Positions 50,584-59,000 of a stretch of DNA of 64,000 nt are shown one piece after another. How positions within the stretch are numbered: the stretch's first letter is position 1; each line of letters begins with the position of its first letter. Position numbers and translations under genes: made by a program. The DNA lies in NCBI GenBank assembly GCA_016841205.1, contig JAENZP010000003.1, forward strand, positions 62,001 to 126,000, in the 5' to 3' direction. Source of the DNA: Desulfoscipio geothermicus (GTDB lineage: Bacteria > Bacillota > Desulfotomaculia > Desulfotomaculales > Desulfallaceae). The notes under the pieces were generated by a model. That model saw only the letters and a program-made list of their open reading frames with translations, did no database searches and had not been told where the DNA came from.

Positions 50584-51422
50584 TGAAAAATCCATATCTA
50601 CCGCTACCTATGAAGCTGGTGAAAAACTTTACAGAAACAGAGGATAAGTTAATCCACACCTTTACCCTGCAGTATTTAAGTGAGGAAGACGAAAAGAGTT
50701 TTCCATACATGCCGGGGCAGTTTGCCGAGCTGTGTGTCTTTGGCAAAGGAGAAGCGCCCTTTGGTATCGCTTCTTCACCTAGTGAGCCAGGTTTTCTAAA
50801 ATTCTCAGTGGCCAAAGTGGGTGTTGTTTCCACTGCCCTGCACCTAATGGAAGAGGGAAACATGATTGGCGTACGCGGGCCGCTGGGTAACTATTATCCC
50901 GTGGAAGAATTTAAGGGCAAAAACGTGGTCATTATTGGCGGTGGTTTCGCGTTTACCACTTTGCGCTCACTGGCCACCTATATGCTGCAGCCCGAACGCC
51001 GCGGTGATTACGGCGATATTACCGTAATTTACGGTGCTAGAAACCCCGGGTTGCTGCTGTATAAAGAAGAACTGGCTGCCTGGGAACAAAATCCGAATAT
51101 TAACTTAATCACCACCATTGACAGTGCAGTGGACGGCTGGAACGGCCGGGTAGGCTTTATTCCCGCCGTTACCGAAGAGGTGGCACCTAGTTCTGAAAAT
51201 ACCTATGCCATTGTCTGCGGACCGCCGGTGATGATTAAATTTACCATGCCCGTATTGGAAAAACTCGGATTCCCAGCCGAGAGAATTATTATGTCTCTGG
51301 AAAACCGCATGAAATGTGGTATTGGCATGTGCGGCAGATGTAATGTGGGAGGCAAATACGTCTGCAAGGACGGGCCGGTATTTACCAGGGCCCAGCTTAA
51401 TGAGCTGCCCGCTGAATACTAA
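50583..51422 (+). CDS. FlxA-like FAD/NAD(P)-binding oxidoreductase
   Basis: ATG 50583 directly overlaps the previous stop. 279 residues of the ferredoxin-NADP reductase fold: PYMPGQFAELCVFGKGEAPF, GIASSPSEPG (FAD), GPLGNYYPVEEFKGKNVVII, GGGFAFTTLRSLATYML (NAD(P)), YGARNPGLLLYKEELAAWE, and a C-terminal [2Fe-2S] motif RMKCGIGMCGRCNVGGKYVC. It would oxidise NAD(P)H and feed the FlxBC-MvhD-HdrA chain (known for Flx complexes; inferred here). End of the hdrA operon. Confidence 0.9.
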   Translation: MKNPYLPLPMKLVKNFTETEDKLIHTFTLQYLSEEDEKSFPYMPGQFAELCVFGKGEAPFGIASSPSEPGFLKFSVAKVGVVSTALHLMEEGNMIGVRGPLGNYYPVEEFKGKNVVIIGGGFAFTTLRSLATYMLQPERRGDYGDITVIYGARNPGLLLYKEELAAWEQNPNINLITTIDSAVDGWNGRVGFIPAVTEEVAPSSENTYAIVCGPPVMIKFTMPVLEKLGFPAERIIMSLENRMKCGIGMCGRCNVGGKYVCKDGPVFTRAQLNELPAEY

Positions 51423-51448
51423 AAGCTATGGGCCTCAATAAGTATTAA

Positions 51449-51489
51449 TATAGTGTCTCTTTAACTATTATTTAAAGAGACGCTATATA
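51449..51489. repeat. Hairpin at the end of the hdrA-flx operon
   Basis: TATAGTGTCTCTTTAA/TTATTTAAAGAGACGCTATA, a long stem. No T tract on the plus strand; an mRNA 3'-end or processing hairpin. Confidence 0.6.
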
Positions 51490-51538
51490 AGATTAATCCT
51501 TAATTTTGTCATGTAAGATTAAGAGGGGAGGGATAAAA

Positions 51539-52150
51539 TTGGAAGCTATTAAAGCTGTCGATTTCAACCCCAAATTTAGGGACAAAGTTGCCGAACTGCT
51601 TGAGAGTTACGACTTTAGTAACTGCCTTGCCTGCGGTATGTGCACAGCAGGCTGCCCTTATACCGACCTCCTGAGAAACCATGACCCCCGCAAATTTTTG
51701 CGTAAAGTTCTGCTGGGCATGGAAGATGCAGTTTATGCCGATCCGTACATGTGGTATTGCAATATGTGCGAGCATTGTACTGTCGAGTGTCCCATGAACG
51801 TAAATATTGCCGCCCTGGTCAAGTCGATACGCAGTATGTGGGACAAGGACAAGATCGCCGGCCAACTGCAGGCCCTTGATAAAGAGCGTACTGAGTCCGG
51901 CAGCCTACCCTCGACGGGTCTGGTGGCCTCAGTGGATGTCAACAAGTGTGCAGCCTGCCTTACCTGCGTACGGTTATGCCCCGTTGAAGCGCCCCACATC
52001 CATAATGGCGCAGCGGAAATCGATCCAGTATTGTGCAAGGGCTGTGGAATTTGTGCGGGTGAGTGTCCCAATAAAGCCATTACGCTCCTGGGATATTATG
52101 AGCTCATGCTTAAAAATATGAATAGTTTATTTGATGAATGGTTTATTTAA
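51539..52150 (+). CDS. Chimeric HdrC-like / HdrA C-terminal ferredoxin protein
   Basis: TTG 51539 (MEAIKAVDFNPKFRDKVAEL) with GGGGAGGG upstream. 203 residues. Residues 1-115 match the HdrC part of 54622-55857 almost position for position (SYDFSNCLACGMCTAGCPYT, YCNMCEHCTVECPMNVNIAA), giving two [4Fe-4S] clusters. Residues about 125-203 match the last 75 residues of the HdrA at 56054-60088 (KCAACLTCVRLCP, CKGCGICAGECPNKAI). It is thus an HdrC head joined to the HdrA ferredoxin tail, as if a second hdrC-hdrB-hdrA set had been collapsed by an internal deletion. Likely a four-cluster electron carrier for the following MvhD-MetVF. Confidence 0.85.
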   Translation: MEAIKAVDFNPKFRDKVAELLESYDFSNCLACGMCTAGCPYTDLLRNHDPRKFLRKVLLGMEDAVYADPYMWYCNMCEHCTVECPMNVNIAALVKSIRSMWDKDKIAGQLQALDKERTESGSLPSTGLVASVDVNKCAACLTCVRLCPVEAPHIHNGAAEIDPVLCKGCGICAGECPNKAITLLGYYELMLKNMNSLFDEWFI

Positions 52151-52164
52151 GGAGGTGCATTTAG

Positions 52165-52617
52165 GTGCCAGAATTTGAGCCAAAAATTGTAGCCTTTTGC
52201 TGCCGTTACTGCGCTTATACAGCCGCAGACCTGGCAGGTTCAATGCGGTTACAGTATTCACCTAATATCAGAGTGGTAGAAATGCCCTGCTCGGGTACCA
52301 TTGAACACGGTGTGCTTTTGAATACCTTTGAAAAAGGCGTCGACGGCGTGTATATTGCCGGATGCAATCTCGGTGATTGTCACTTTTTAAAGGGTAACGT
52401 ACGTGCTATCAAGCGTGTAGCAGCAGTCAAAAAAATACTGGATGAAATAGGTCTAGGTGGAGACCGGCTAGAATTTTTCCACGTACCTGCTTCCGAAGGT
52501 ACGAAATTTGCCAAGGTAGCCAATGAGATGACGGAGCGCATCCGCCAGCTCGGACCCAGTCCCTTGAACAAAAGCGCGGCAGGTAACGCACAGAAAGAAG
52601 GTGGCCAAACAGCATGA
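52165..52617 (+). CDS. mvhD: MvhD, cysteine form
   Basis: GTG 52165 (MPEFEPKIVAFCCRYCAYTA) with AAGGAGGTG upstream. 150 residues; the motif GCNLGDCHFLKGN carries Cys at the place where the first mvhD has UGA. Other cysteines are in FCCRYC and VEMPCSG. A [2Fe-2S] adaptor expected to link MetFV with an HdrA. The stop overlaps the start of metV (ATGA), so they are co-translated. Confidence 0.93.
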   Translation: MPEFEPKIVAFCCRYCAYTAADLAGSMRLQYSPNIRVVEMPCSGTIEHGVLLNTFEKGVDGVYIAGCNLGDCHFLKGNVRAIKRVAAVKKILDEIGLGGDRLEFFHVPASEGTKFAKVANEMTERIRQLGPSPLNKSAAGNAQKEGGQTA

Positions 52618-53288
52618 TAGTAGCACAACAAAAACCCATTAAAGACATTGCTCAAATGATTAACGACTGTAAAAAAGTGTTGTTTGTTGGCTGTGCTGGC
52701 TGCGTGACGGTCTGCCTGGCCGGCGGCGAGAAGGAAACCGCAGTGCTGGCCTCGGCTATGCGCATTAAGCGCATTCTGGAGAACAATCCTCTGGAAGCCA
52801 TTACTTATACCTGCACCAGGCAGTGCGACCCCGAGTACATCGCGTCCTTGGATAACCAGGTAAAGGATGTAGACGCCATTGTATCGCTGGCCTGCGGGGT
52901 GGGCGTGCAATACCTGGCCGAGCGCTTTAAAGATAAGTGGGTGGTACCCGCTCTGGATACCAAGTTCATCGGTGGCTCTACTGTACACGGCGTTTGGGAA
53001 GAGAAATGCGGGCTTTGCGGCGAATGCATTTTGCATCGTACCGGCGGCATCTGCCCCATCATCCGCTGTTCCAAGAGTATTTTAAACGGTCCCTGCGGCG
53101 GTTCCCAGTACGGCAAGTGCGAAGTGAACAAGGACATAGACTGCGCTTGGCAGCTGATTTATGACCGCATGAAGGCATTGGGCAAACTTGATAAACTAAT
53201 GGAAATTCAACCGCCCAAAGATTGGTCCAAGTCACGTGACGGCGGACCGCGTAAAGCTATCAGGGAGGATGTGATGATAGATGAATAA
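52614..53288 (+). CDS. metV: MetV, iron-sulfur/zinc partner of methylene-THF reductase
   Basis: ATG 52614. 224 residues: KKVLFVGCAGCVTVCLAGGE (cluster-type cysteines), TCTRQCDPEY, SLACGVGVQYLAERFKDKWV, and the C-terminal methylene-THF reductase C (MTHFR_C) segment EEKCGLCGECILHRTGGICP, CSKSILNGPCGGSQYGKCEV. MetV is known from Moorella and related acetogens as a partner that allows MetF to take electrons from Fe-S carriers. It overlaps metF by 8 nt. Confidence 0.93.
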   Translation: MIVAQQKPIKDIAQMINDCKKVLFVGCAGCVTVCLAGGEKETAVLASAMRIKRILENNPLEAITYTCTRQCDPEYIASLDNQVKDVDAIVSLACGVGVQYLAERFKDKWVVPALDTKFIGGSTVHGVWEEKCGLCGECILHRTGGICPIIRCSKSILNGPCGGSQYGKCEVNKDIDCAWQLIYDRMKALGKLDKLMEIQPPKDWSKSRDGGPRKAIREDVMIDE

Positions 53289-54207
53289 TCTAAGTAAACT
53301 TCAGCAAATACTTGATAGCGGTCAATTCGCGGTAACTGCGGAAATTGGTCCACCCAAGCATTCCTCCGCGGAGGGCATTCGCCATCACGCAGAAATGATG
53401 CGCGATTACGTAGACGCCACTAATATTACCGACAACCAGACGGCCATTGTACGTATGTCCAGCATAGCGGCTGGAGCACATGTGCTTGGCTGCGGCATTG
53501 AGCCTATCGTGCAGATGACCTGCCGGGATCGCAACCGGATTGCCATGCAATCCGATTTATTGGGCGCTTACAGCCTGGGTATGCGTAATGTGCTTTGCCT
53601 GTCCGGCGACCACCAAAAGTTTGGCAACCACCCCATGGCTAAAAACGTATACGATATCGACTCCATGCAGTTGATTGATAACCTGCGCCGCATGCGGGAT
53701 GAGAAGGTGTTTTTCTCGGGTGAGGCCATTAAGGAAAGCGAGCCCCAATTCTTTATCGGGGCAGTAGCTAACCCTTTTGCCGATCCATTTGAGTTCCGGG
53801 TGGACCGCTTAGAAAAGAAAGTAAATGCCGGTGCCCAATTTATTCAAACCCAGTGCATCTTTGATATGGAACGCTTTGAGCGGTTTATGGAAATGGTGCG
53901 CGAGCGGGGTATCGATCAGCGAGTGCATATTCTGGCCGGAGTAACCCCGATGAAAAGCTGGAAGGCGGCAAGTTATATGCAAAATAACGTCAGCGGTATG
54001 ATCGTGCCCAACGAACTGGTAGAACGCCTTAAAAACGCCGAGGATCCCAAGCGTGAAGGTCTAGATATCTGTATTGAGCAAATTAAATATATTAAGGAAA
54101 ACGTCAAAGGCGTACACGGAGTACACATCATGGCTATAGCCTGGGAAGAAGTAGTCCCCGAAATCGTTGAAAAATCCGGTTTGTATCCCCGACCTAAGGT
54201 TGGGTAA
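53281..54207 (+). CDS. metF: Methylenetetrahydrofolate reductase
   Basis: Reduces 5,10-methylene-THF to 5-methyl-THF, last step of the methyl branch, delivering the substrate of AcsE. ATG 53281 with GGGAGGATG upstream. 308 residues of the FAD-dependent TIM barrel: VTAEIGPPKHSSAEGIRHHA, DATNITDNQTAIVRMSS, QMTCRDRNRIAMQSDLLGA, NVLCLSGDHQ, QFIQTQCIFDMERFERFMEM. Conserved Glu in AEIGPPK. With MetV, MvhD and Hdr genes around it, it is probably part of a MetFV-Hdr-MvhD complex as in Moorella. Confidence 0.95.
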   Translation: MNNLSKLQQILDSGQFAVTAEIGPPKHSSAEGIRHHAEMMRDYVDATNITDNQTAIVRMSSIAAGAHVLGCGIEPIVQMTCRDRNRIAMQSDLLGAYSLGMRNVLCLSGDHQKFGNHPMAKNVYDIDSMQLIDNLRRMRDEKVFFSGEAIKESEPQFFIGAVANPFADPFEFRVDRLEKKVNAGAQFIQTQCIFDMERFERFMEMVRERGIDQRVHILAGVTPMKSWKAASYMQNNVSGMIVPNELVERLKNAEDPKREGLDICIEQIKYIKENVKGVHGVHIMAIAWEEVVPEIVEKSGLYPRPKVG

Positions 54208-54236
54208 GCCGTCTTACAACAAGTTACATGTACAAA

Positions 54237-54264
54237 AAGGCCCTCTCAGGAGGGTCTTTTCCTT
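54237..54264 (+). terminator. Terminator after metF
   Basis: AGGCCCTC-TCAG-GAGGGTCTTTTCCTTTT. It separates the MvhD-MetVF unit from the following hdr genes. Confidence 0.8.
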
Positions 54265-54621
54265 TTGCTGCAAATTACTTTACGGACATTTGAGCAGTGG
54301 AGAAAAAAATTATGATATTACAATCAAATGAGGTTATAGAAGCTTCTCTGAATACAAATAACCGTCGACAAGCAAGCCACTTTGCAATAAAATATTTTTA
54401 TAGCTTAAACAACCATTGATGATTAAAATTTACCATGATCAACAAGTTGTCATGTATCTTTTTAACTGCATAAAATATGCATTGGTATGAGGCGTCAGAT
54501 GTAATAACTAAATCGTTTGCTGACTACCCGGTATTATAGCTTAACAGGTACCAAATGAGTATATAAGTTTAAACTTAATAGCTTTACTTTTTTTACCATG
54601 ACCAAGAGGTGAGAATCAAAA
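54265..54621. other. AT-rich spacer before the HdrC-HdrB gene
   Basis: No gene or clear structure is seen. It must contain the promoter for the downstream hdr genes; no consensus pair with 16-18-nt spacing was found. GAGGTGAG precedes the ATG at 54622. Confidence 0.4.
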
Positions 54622-55857
54622 ATGGAAGATATTATAGCTGATCATCTTAATCCCCAATTTAGGGAAGAAGTTGCTAAACTGCTTAAAAGTTATGACTTTG
54701 GTAACTGCCTGGCCTGCGGCATGTGCTCAGTGGGCTGCCCGTATGTCGACCTGGTGGAAAACCATAATCCCCGTCAATTTTTACGCAAAGTATTGCTGGG
54801 CATGAAAGATGAAGTATATGCCGACCCTTACATCTGGTACTGCAACATGTGTGAGCAATGCACCATCGAATGCCCCATGAACGTAAATATTGCGGCTCTC
54901 GTACGATCACTGCGCGGCACTTGGGACAAAGACAAAATTCCAGGCTACCTGCAGACTATTGTCAAGGAGCACATTGAGTCCGGCAATCAAATGAATGTTT
55001 GTCAGGAAGACTACGAAGATACTTTGGATTGGATTGAAGAGGAACTGCAGGAAGAACTAGGCGACCCCGATTATAAAATCCCGCTAAACAAAAAAGGTGC
55101 AAAATATTTCTACGGTTTTAATGCCCGGGATATTAAGTTTTATCCCAATGAGTTGCAGACCACTTTAAAACTGTTTTATGTAGCAGGCATTGATTATACC
55201 ATCAGCACCAAGCGCTGGGACGCCACCAATGCTGCACTGTTTACCGGTCAAACCGATGACTTTTTAGCTATTTCTATGCCCCTGTGGCAGGAAGTTGCCG
55301 ACCTGGAATGTAAAGAGTTGATTGTAACCGAGTGCGGACACGCCTTCCGTTCCATGAAATGGGGCTTTAGAACATATTGGAAAGGCAAGCCTTATCCCAT
55401 TCGCCATATTATAGAACTGCTCAACGAACTGGTCAAGGCAGGTAAAATTAAACTTGACCCCAATGCTATTACCGAGGTAGTTACTTATCACGACCCGTGC
55501 AACACCGCCCGTAAAGAAGGCGTATATGAAGCACCGCGCGAGTTAATTCGAAGTTTTGTAAAGAACTTCGTGGACATGAATCCCAACGGCAAGATGAATT
55601 ATTGCTGTGGTGGTGGCGGCGGTGCTATGGCTATGCCGGAATTCAACGACATTCGTAAAAACAAAGGTAAGCGCAAAGTGGATCAGGTAGTAGCCGCCGG
55701 TGCGGAAATTGTAATAGTACCCTGCCACAACTGCATGGACCAGTTTAACGATTTAAATAAATGGTACCCGGAAAAAGCCAAGTCTAAGAACATGCACATG
55801 TGTGACCTAATGGAAAGAGCCCTGATTATGCCCGAAAAACTCTGGCAATCTGCGTAA
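54622..55857 (+). CDS. HdrC-HdrB fusion (CCG-domain heterodisulfide-reductase-like)
   Basis: ATG 54622 with AGAGGTGAG upstream. 411 residues. HdrC part (1-130): NCLACGMCSVGCPYVDL, WYCNMCEQCTIECPMNVNIA. A linker with many acidic residues follows (DTLDWIEEELQEELGDPDY). HdrB-like part (about 180-400): LIVTECGHAFRSMKWGFRTY, TYHDPCNTARKEGVYEAPRE, YCCGGGGGAMAMPEF, VPCHNCMDQFNDL. The first CCG repeat is degenerate (ECGHA), the second is complete; close to HmcF/TmcB/HdrD-like proteins of sulfate reducers. Probably the site passing electrons to a thiol or a quinone-linked partner; the substrate is unknown. Confidence 0.88.
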   Translation: MEDIIADHLNPQFREEVAKLLKSYDFGNCLACGMCSVGCPYVDLVENHNPRQFLRKVLLGMKDEVYADPYIWYCNMCEQCTIECPMNVNIAALVRSLRGTWDKDKIPGYLQTIVKEHIESGNQMNVCQEDYEDTLDWIEEELQEELGDPDYKIPLNKKGAKYFYGFNARDIKFYPNELQTTLKLFYVAGIDYTISTKRWDATNAALFTGQTDDFLAISMPLWQEVADLECKELIVTECGHAFRSMKWGFRTYWKGKPYPIRHIIELLNELVKAGKIKLDPNAITEVVTYHDPCNTARKEGVYEAPRELIRSFVKNFVDMNPNGKMNYCCGGGGGAMAMPEFNDIRKNKGKRKVDQVVAAGAEIVIVPCHNCMDQFNDLNKWYPEKAKSKNMHMCDLMERALIMPEKLWQSA

Positions 55858-56053
55858 AGCCTTTTTTGAGTCATTTTTTTGATTTTATTGTTTATTTTAA
55901 CAATCAAGTTTTTAATAAGACTGCATATCTATATATATCCTTAAAAGAAGGGTATATATAAATATGCTATTTAATAAATAAAGAGTGTTCGGTAATTAAT
56001 TACGTATGCATATTGCCGTTAAAACGCTCTGCAAGGAGAGGACGGGTAATCTC

Positions 56054-59000
56054 TTGGGCAAAGATAAGGTTGGCGCAGTTATGGTGGTAGGTGCCGGTAT
56101 TGCTGGCATCCAAGCGTCCCTTGACCTGGCGGATTCCGGTTACTACGTTTACCTAGTGGAGCAGTCACCGGCCATCGGTGGAAATATGCCGACGCTTGAT
56201 AAAACTTTCCCTACTAATGATTGTTCCATGTGCATTTTATCCCCCAAAATTGTTGAATGCGGCAGACACTTGAATATTGAAAAGCACATGTTATCCCATA
56301 TTGTAGATGTCCAAGGTGAGCCCGGTAATTTTAAAGTGACCATACATAAAAAATCCAGTTTTGTGGATTTGGATAAATGCATTGGTTGCGGTGATTGTGC
56401 CGGTACCTGCCCGGTGGACGTACCCAATAAATTTAACGCCGGCTTGGATAACCGTCAGGCCATTTACAAGCTATACCCCCAGGCTCTACCGGCGGCCTTT
56501 GCCATTGAAAAGACCGGTATGGCACCCTGCCGGGCAGCATGCCCGGCGGGAGTAAACGTCCAGGGTTATGTACAATTAATTAAAAGAGGTAAATTTCAGG
56601 ATGCCTGGGCATTAATTTACCAGAATAACCCCTTCCCGGCCGTATGCGGACTGGTCTGTGCCCACCCCTGCGAAACCAAGTGTCATAGAGGCCAAATCGA
56701 TGCCCCGGTGAGCATTAGAAACTTAAAGCGAGTAGCTGCGGAAATAGCCTACGCTAATCATATTGATGAGCTTCCTTTACCCGGTCGAACTGCCGATCGG
56801 GGGCAAAGTGTTGCGATTATCGGCAGCGGCCCGGCCGGTTTAACTGCCGCATATCACCTGGTAAAAAGGGGTTACCGGTCAGTTGTCTTTGAAGCTGATC
56901 GATTGGCCGGTGGCATGATGCGGAAAAACATCCCTGAATACCGCCTGCCTAGGTATTACCTGGATATTGAAATACAACTATTGGAGAAAATGGGCGTAGA
57001 AATTAGGTGCAACAAACGCTGGGGCACAGACTTTTCAGTGACCGAGCTAAAAAATGAATTCGATGCTGTTTTTATTGCTACTAGAACGCCCAAACCAGCT
57101 AAACTGGGCATGCCTGGCAAAGAATTGGCAAAAGTAATTCCCAAACATATTTACCTTTCTGATGAAGACATGTCTTTATTAAATGATACCGGGCGGCTGC
57201 AAGTGGACCGTGACACTCTGGAAACCAGCCTGGCCGGTGTGTTTGCCGGCAGCGATAATGTCACAGGACCTCGGGATGTGATAACAAGCATCGGTGCCGG
57301 TAAAAGAGCAGCTGAATCCATAGACCGGTACCTCAACGGTATTGAACAGAAAACAAACCGGGTCTTTAAAATGCCTAAAGATAAAATCGCACCGCTAAGA
57401 CAAAATTTGGGGAGAGTTCCCCACAGCGCAACGGCACAGCCACCCTTAACCCCGGTTGAACAACTCGTGCAGGGGTTTGCCAAGGAAAGCCCCGTGCTAA
57501 CGCCGGAACAGGCCATAGCCGAGGCAGAGCGCTGCCTGAACTGCGGTGTTTGCTCCGAATGTGGTGAGTGTGTAAACACCTGCCTACGCGAGGCTATTAA
57601 TCTCCAAATGCAAGATGAATACCTTAAATTGCAGGTGGGCGCAATTATTTTAAGCACCGGAGTAACGACTTATGATCCCAGCAATTTATTCTACCTGGGC
57701 TACGGCAATTATCCCAATGTGGTGACCAGCGCAGAATTTGAACGCATGCTGAGCGCCTCTGGACCCTACCAGGGGCACCTACTACGGCCCTATGACCAAC
57801 GGGAACCCCGTAAAATTGCCTGGATCCAGTGCGTCGGTTCCAGGAACGTCAGGGAAAGCCACGGCTATTGTTCCTCGGTATGCTGTATGTCCGCCATCAA
57901 AGAGGCGGTTATCGCCCAAGAGCACAGCGATCAGCCGCTGGAGACCACTATATTTATGATGGACATGCGCTGCTACGGTAAGGATTTTGAAAAGTATTAC
58001 CAACGCGCCAGGCATGAACATAATGTAAATTTCGTACGCAGTAGAATATACCAGGTCGAACAAGCTAATCAGACAACTAAAAACCTTCTGATTCGTTATC
58101 AGGATGAAAACGATAACTTCTTTACCGAAGAGTTTGATCTGGTGGTGCTATCCGTGGGTCTGGAACCTGCGGCAGAGGCCAAAGAAGTGGCTGAAAAAAT
58201 GGATATCAAGGTCAACAAGTATGGTTTTGTCCAACTGGCCCCCCTTACCGGCGTAAACACTACCCAGACCGGTATTTATACCGCTGGGGCCTACAGCGGT
58301 CCCAAAGATATTCCCGAAACAGTGCAGCAGGCCAGCGCAGCAGCCGGTGCTGCCGGCAGCCTACTGAGCGAGGTGCGCGGCACGCTCACTAAACAAAAAG
58401 CATTTCCGGCCGAGCGGGATGTGCCTAGTGAAGAACCGAGAATTGGGGTATTTGTTTGCCAATGCGGCGTTAATATCGGCGGTGTGGTAAGGGTACCTGA
58501 AGTGATGGAAGCGGCTAAACAATTGCCTTATGTGGCGCATGTCGAGGATAACCTGTATGCTTGTTCCCAGGATAGCCATGCTAAAATTAGGGATGCTATT
58601 TTGGCACACCGATTGAACCGGGTGGTAGTAGCCTCCTGCAGTCCACGGACACATCAGACGCTGTTCCAGGAAACACTGCAGGAAGCCGGCCTGAACAAGT
58701 TCCTGTTTGAAATGGCTAATATTAGGGACCAGTGTTCCTGGGTGCATATGTATGTACCCGATAAGGCCACGGAAAAGGCAATTGATTTAGTAAAAATGGC
58801 TGTGTTTAAAGCCGCGCTGTTAAAACCGATCCGGCAGGTCTCGGTAGGGGTAACCAAGTCAGCCCTTATTATTGGCGGTGGTGTAACAGGTATGGTCAGT
58901 GCCCTCTCCCTGGCTGAAATGGGTTATCAGGCTAGCCTGGTGGAAAAATCCGCTGCGCTGGGCGGGATGGGTAAACGCATTAAGCTGGGTTTATATGGCG

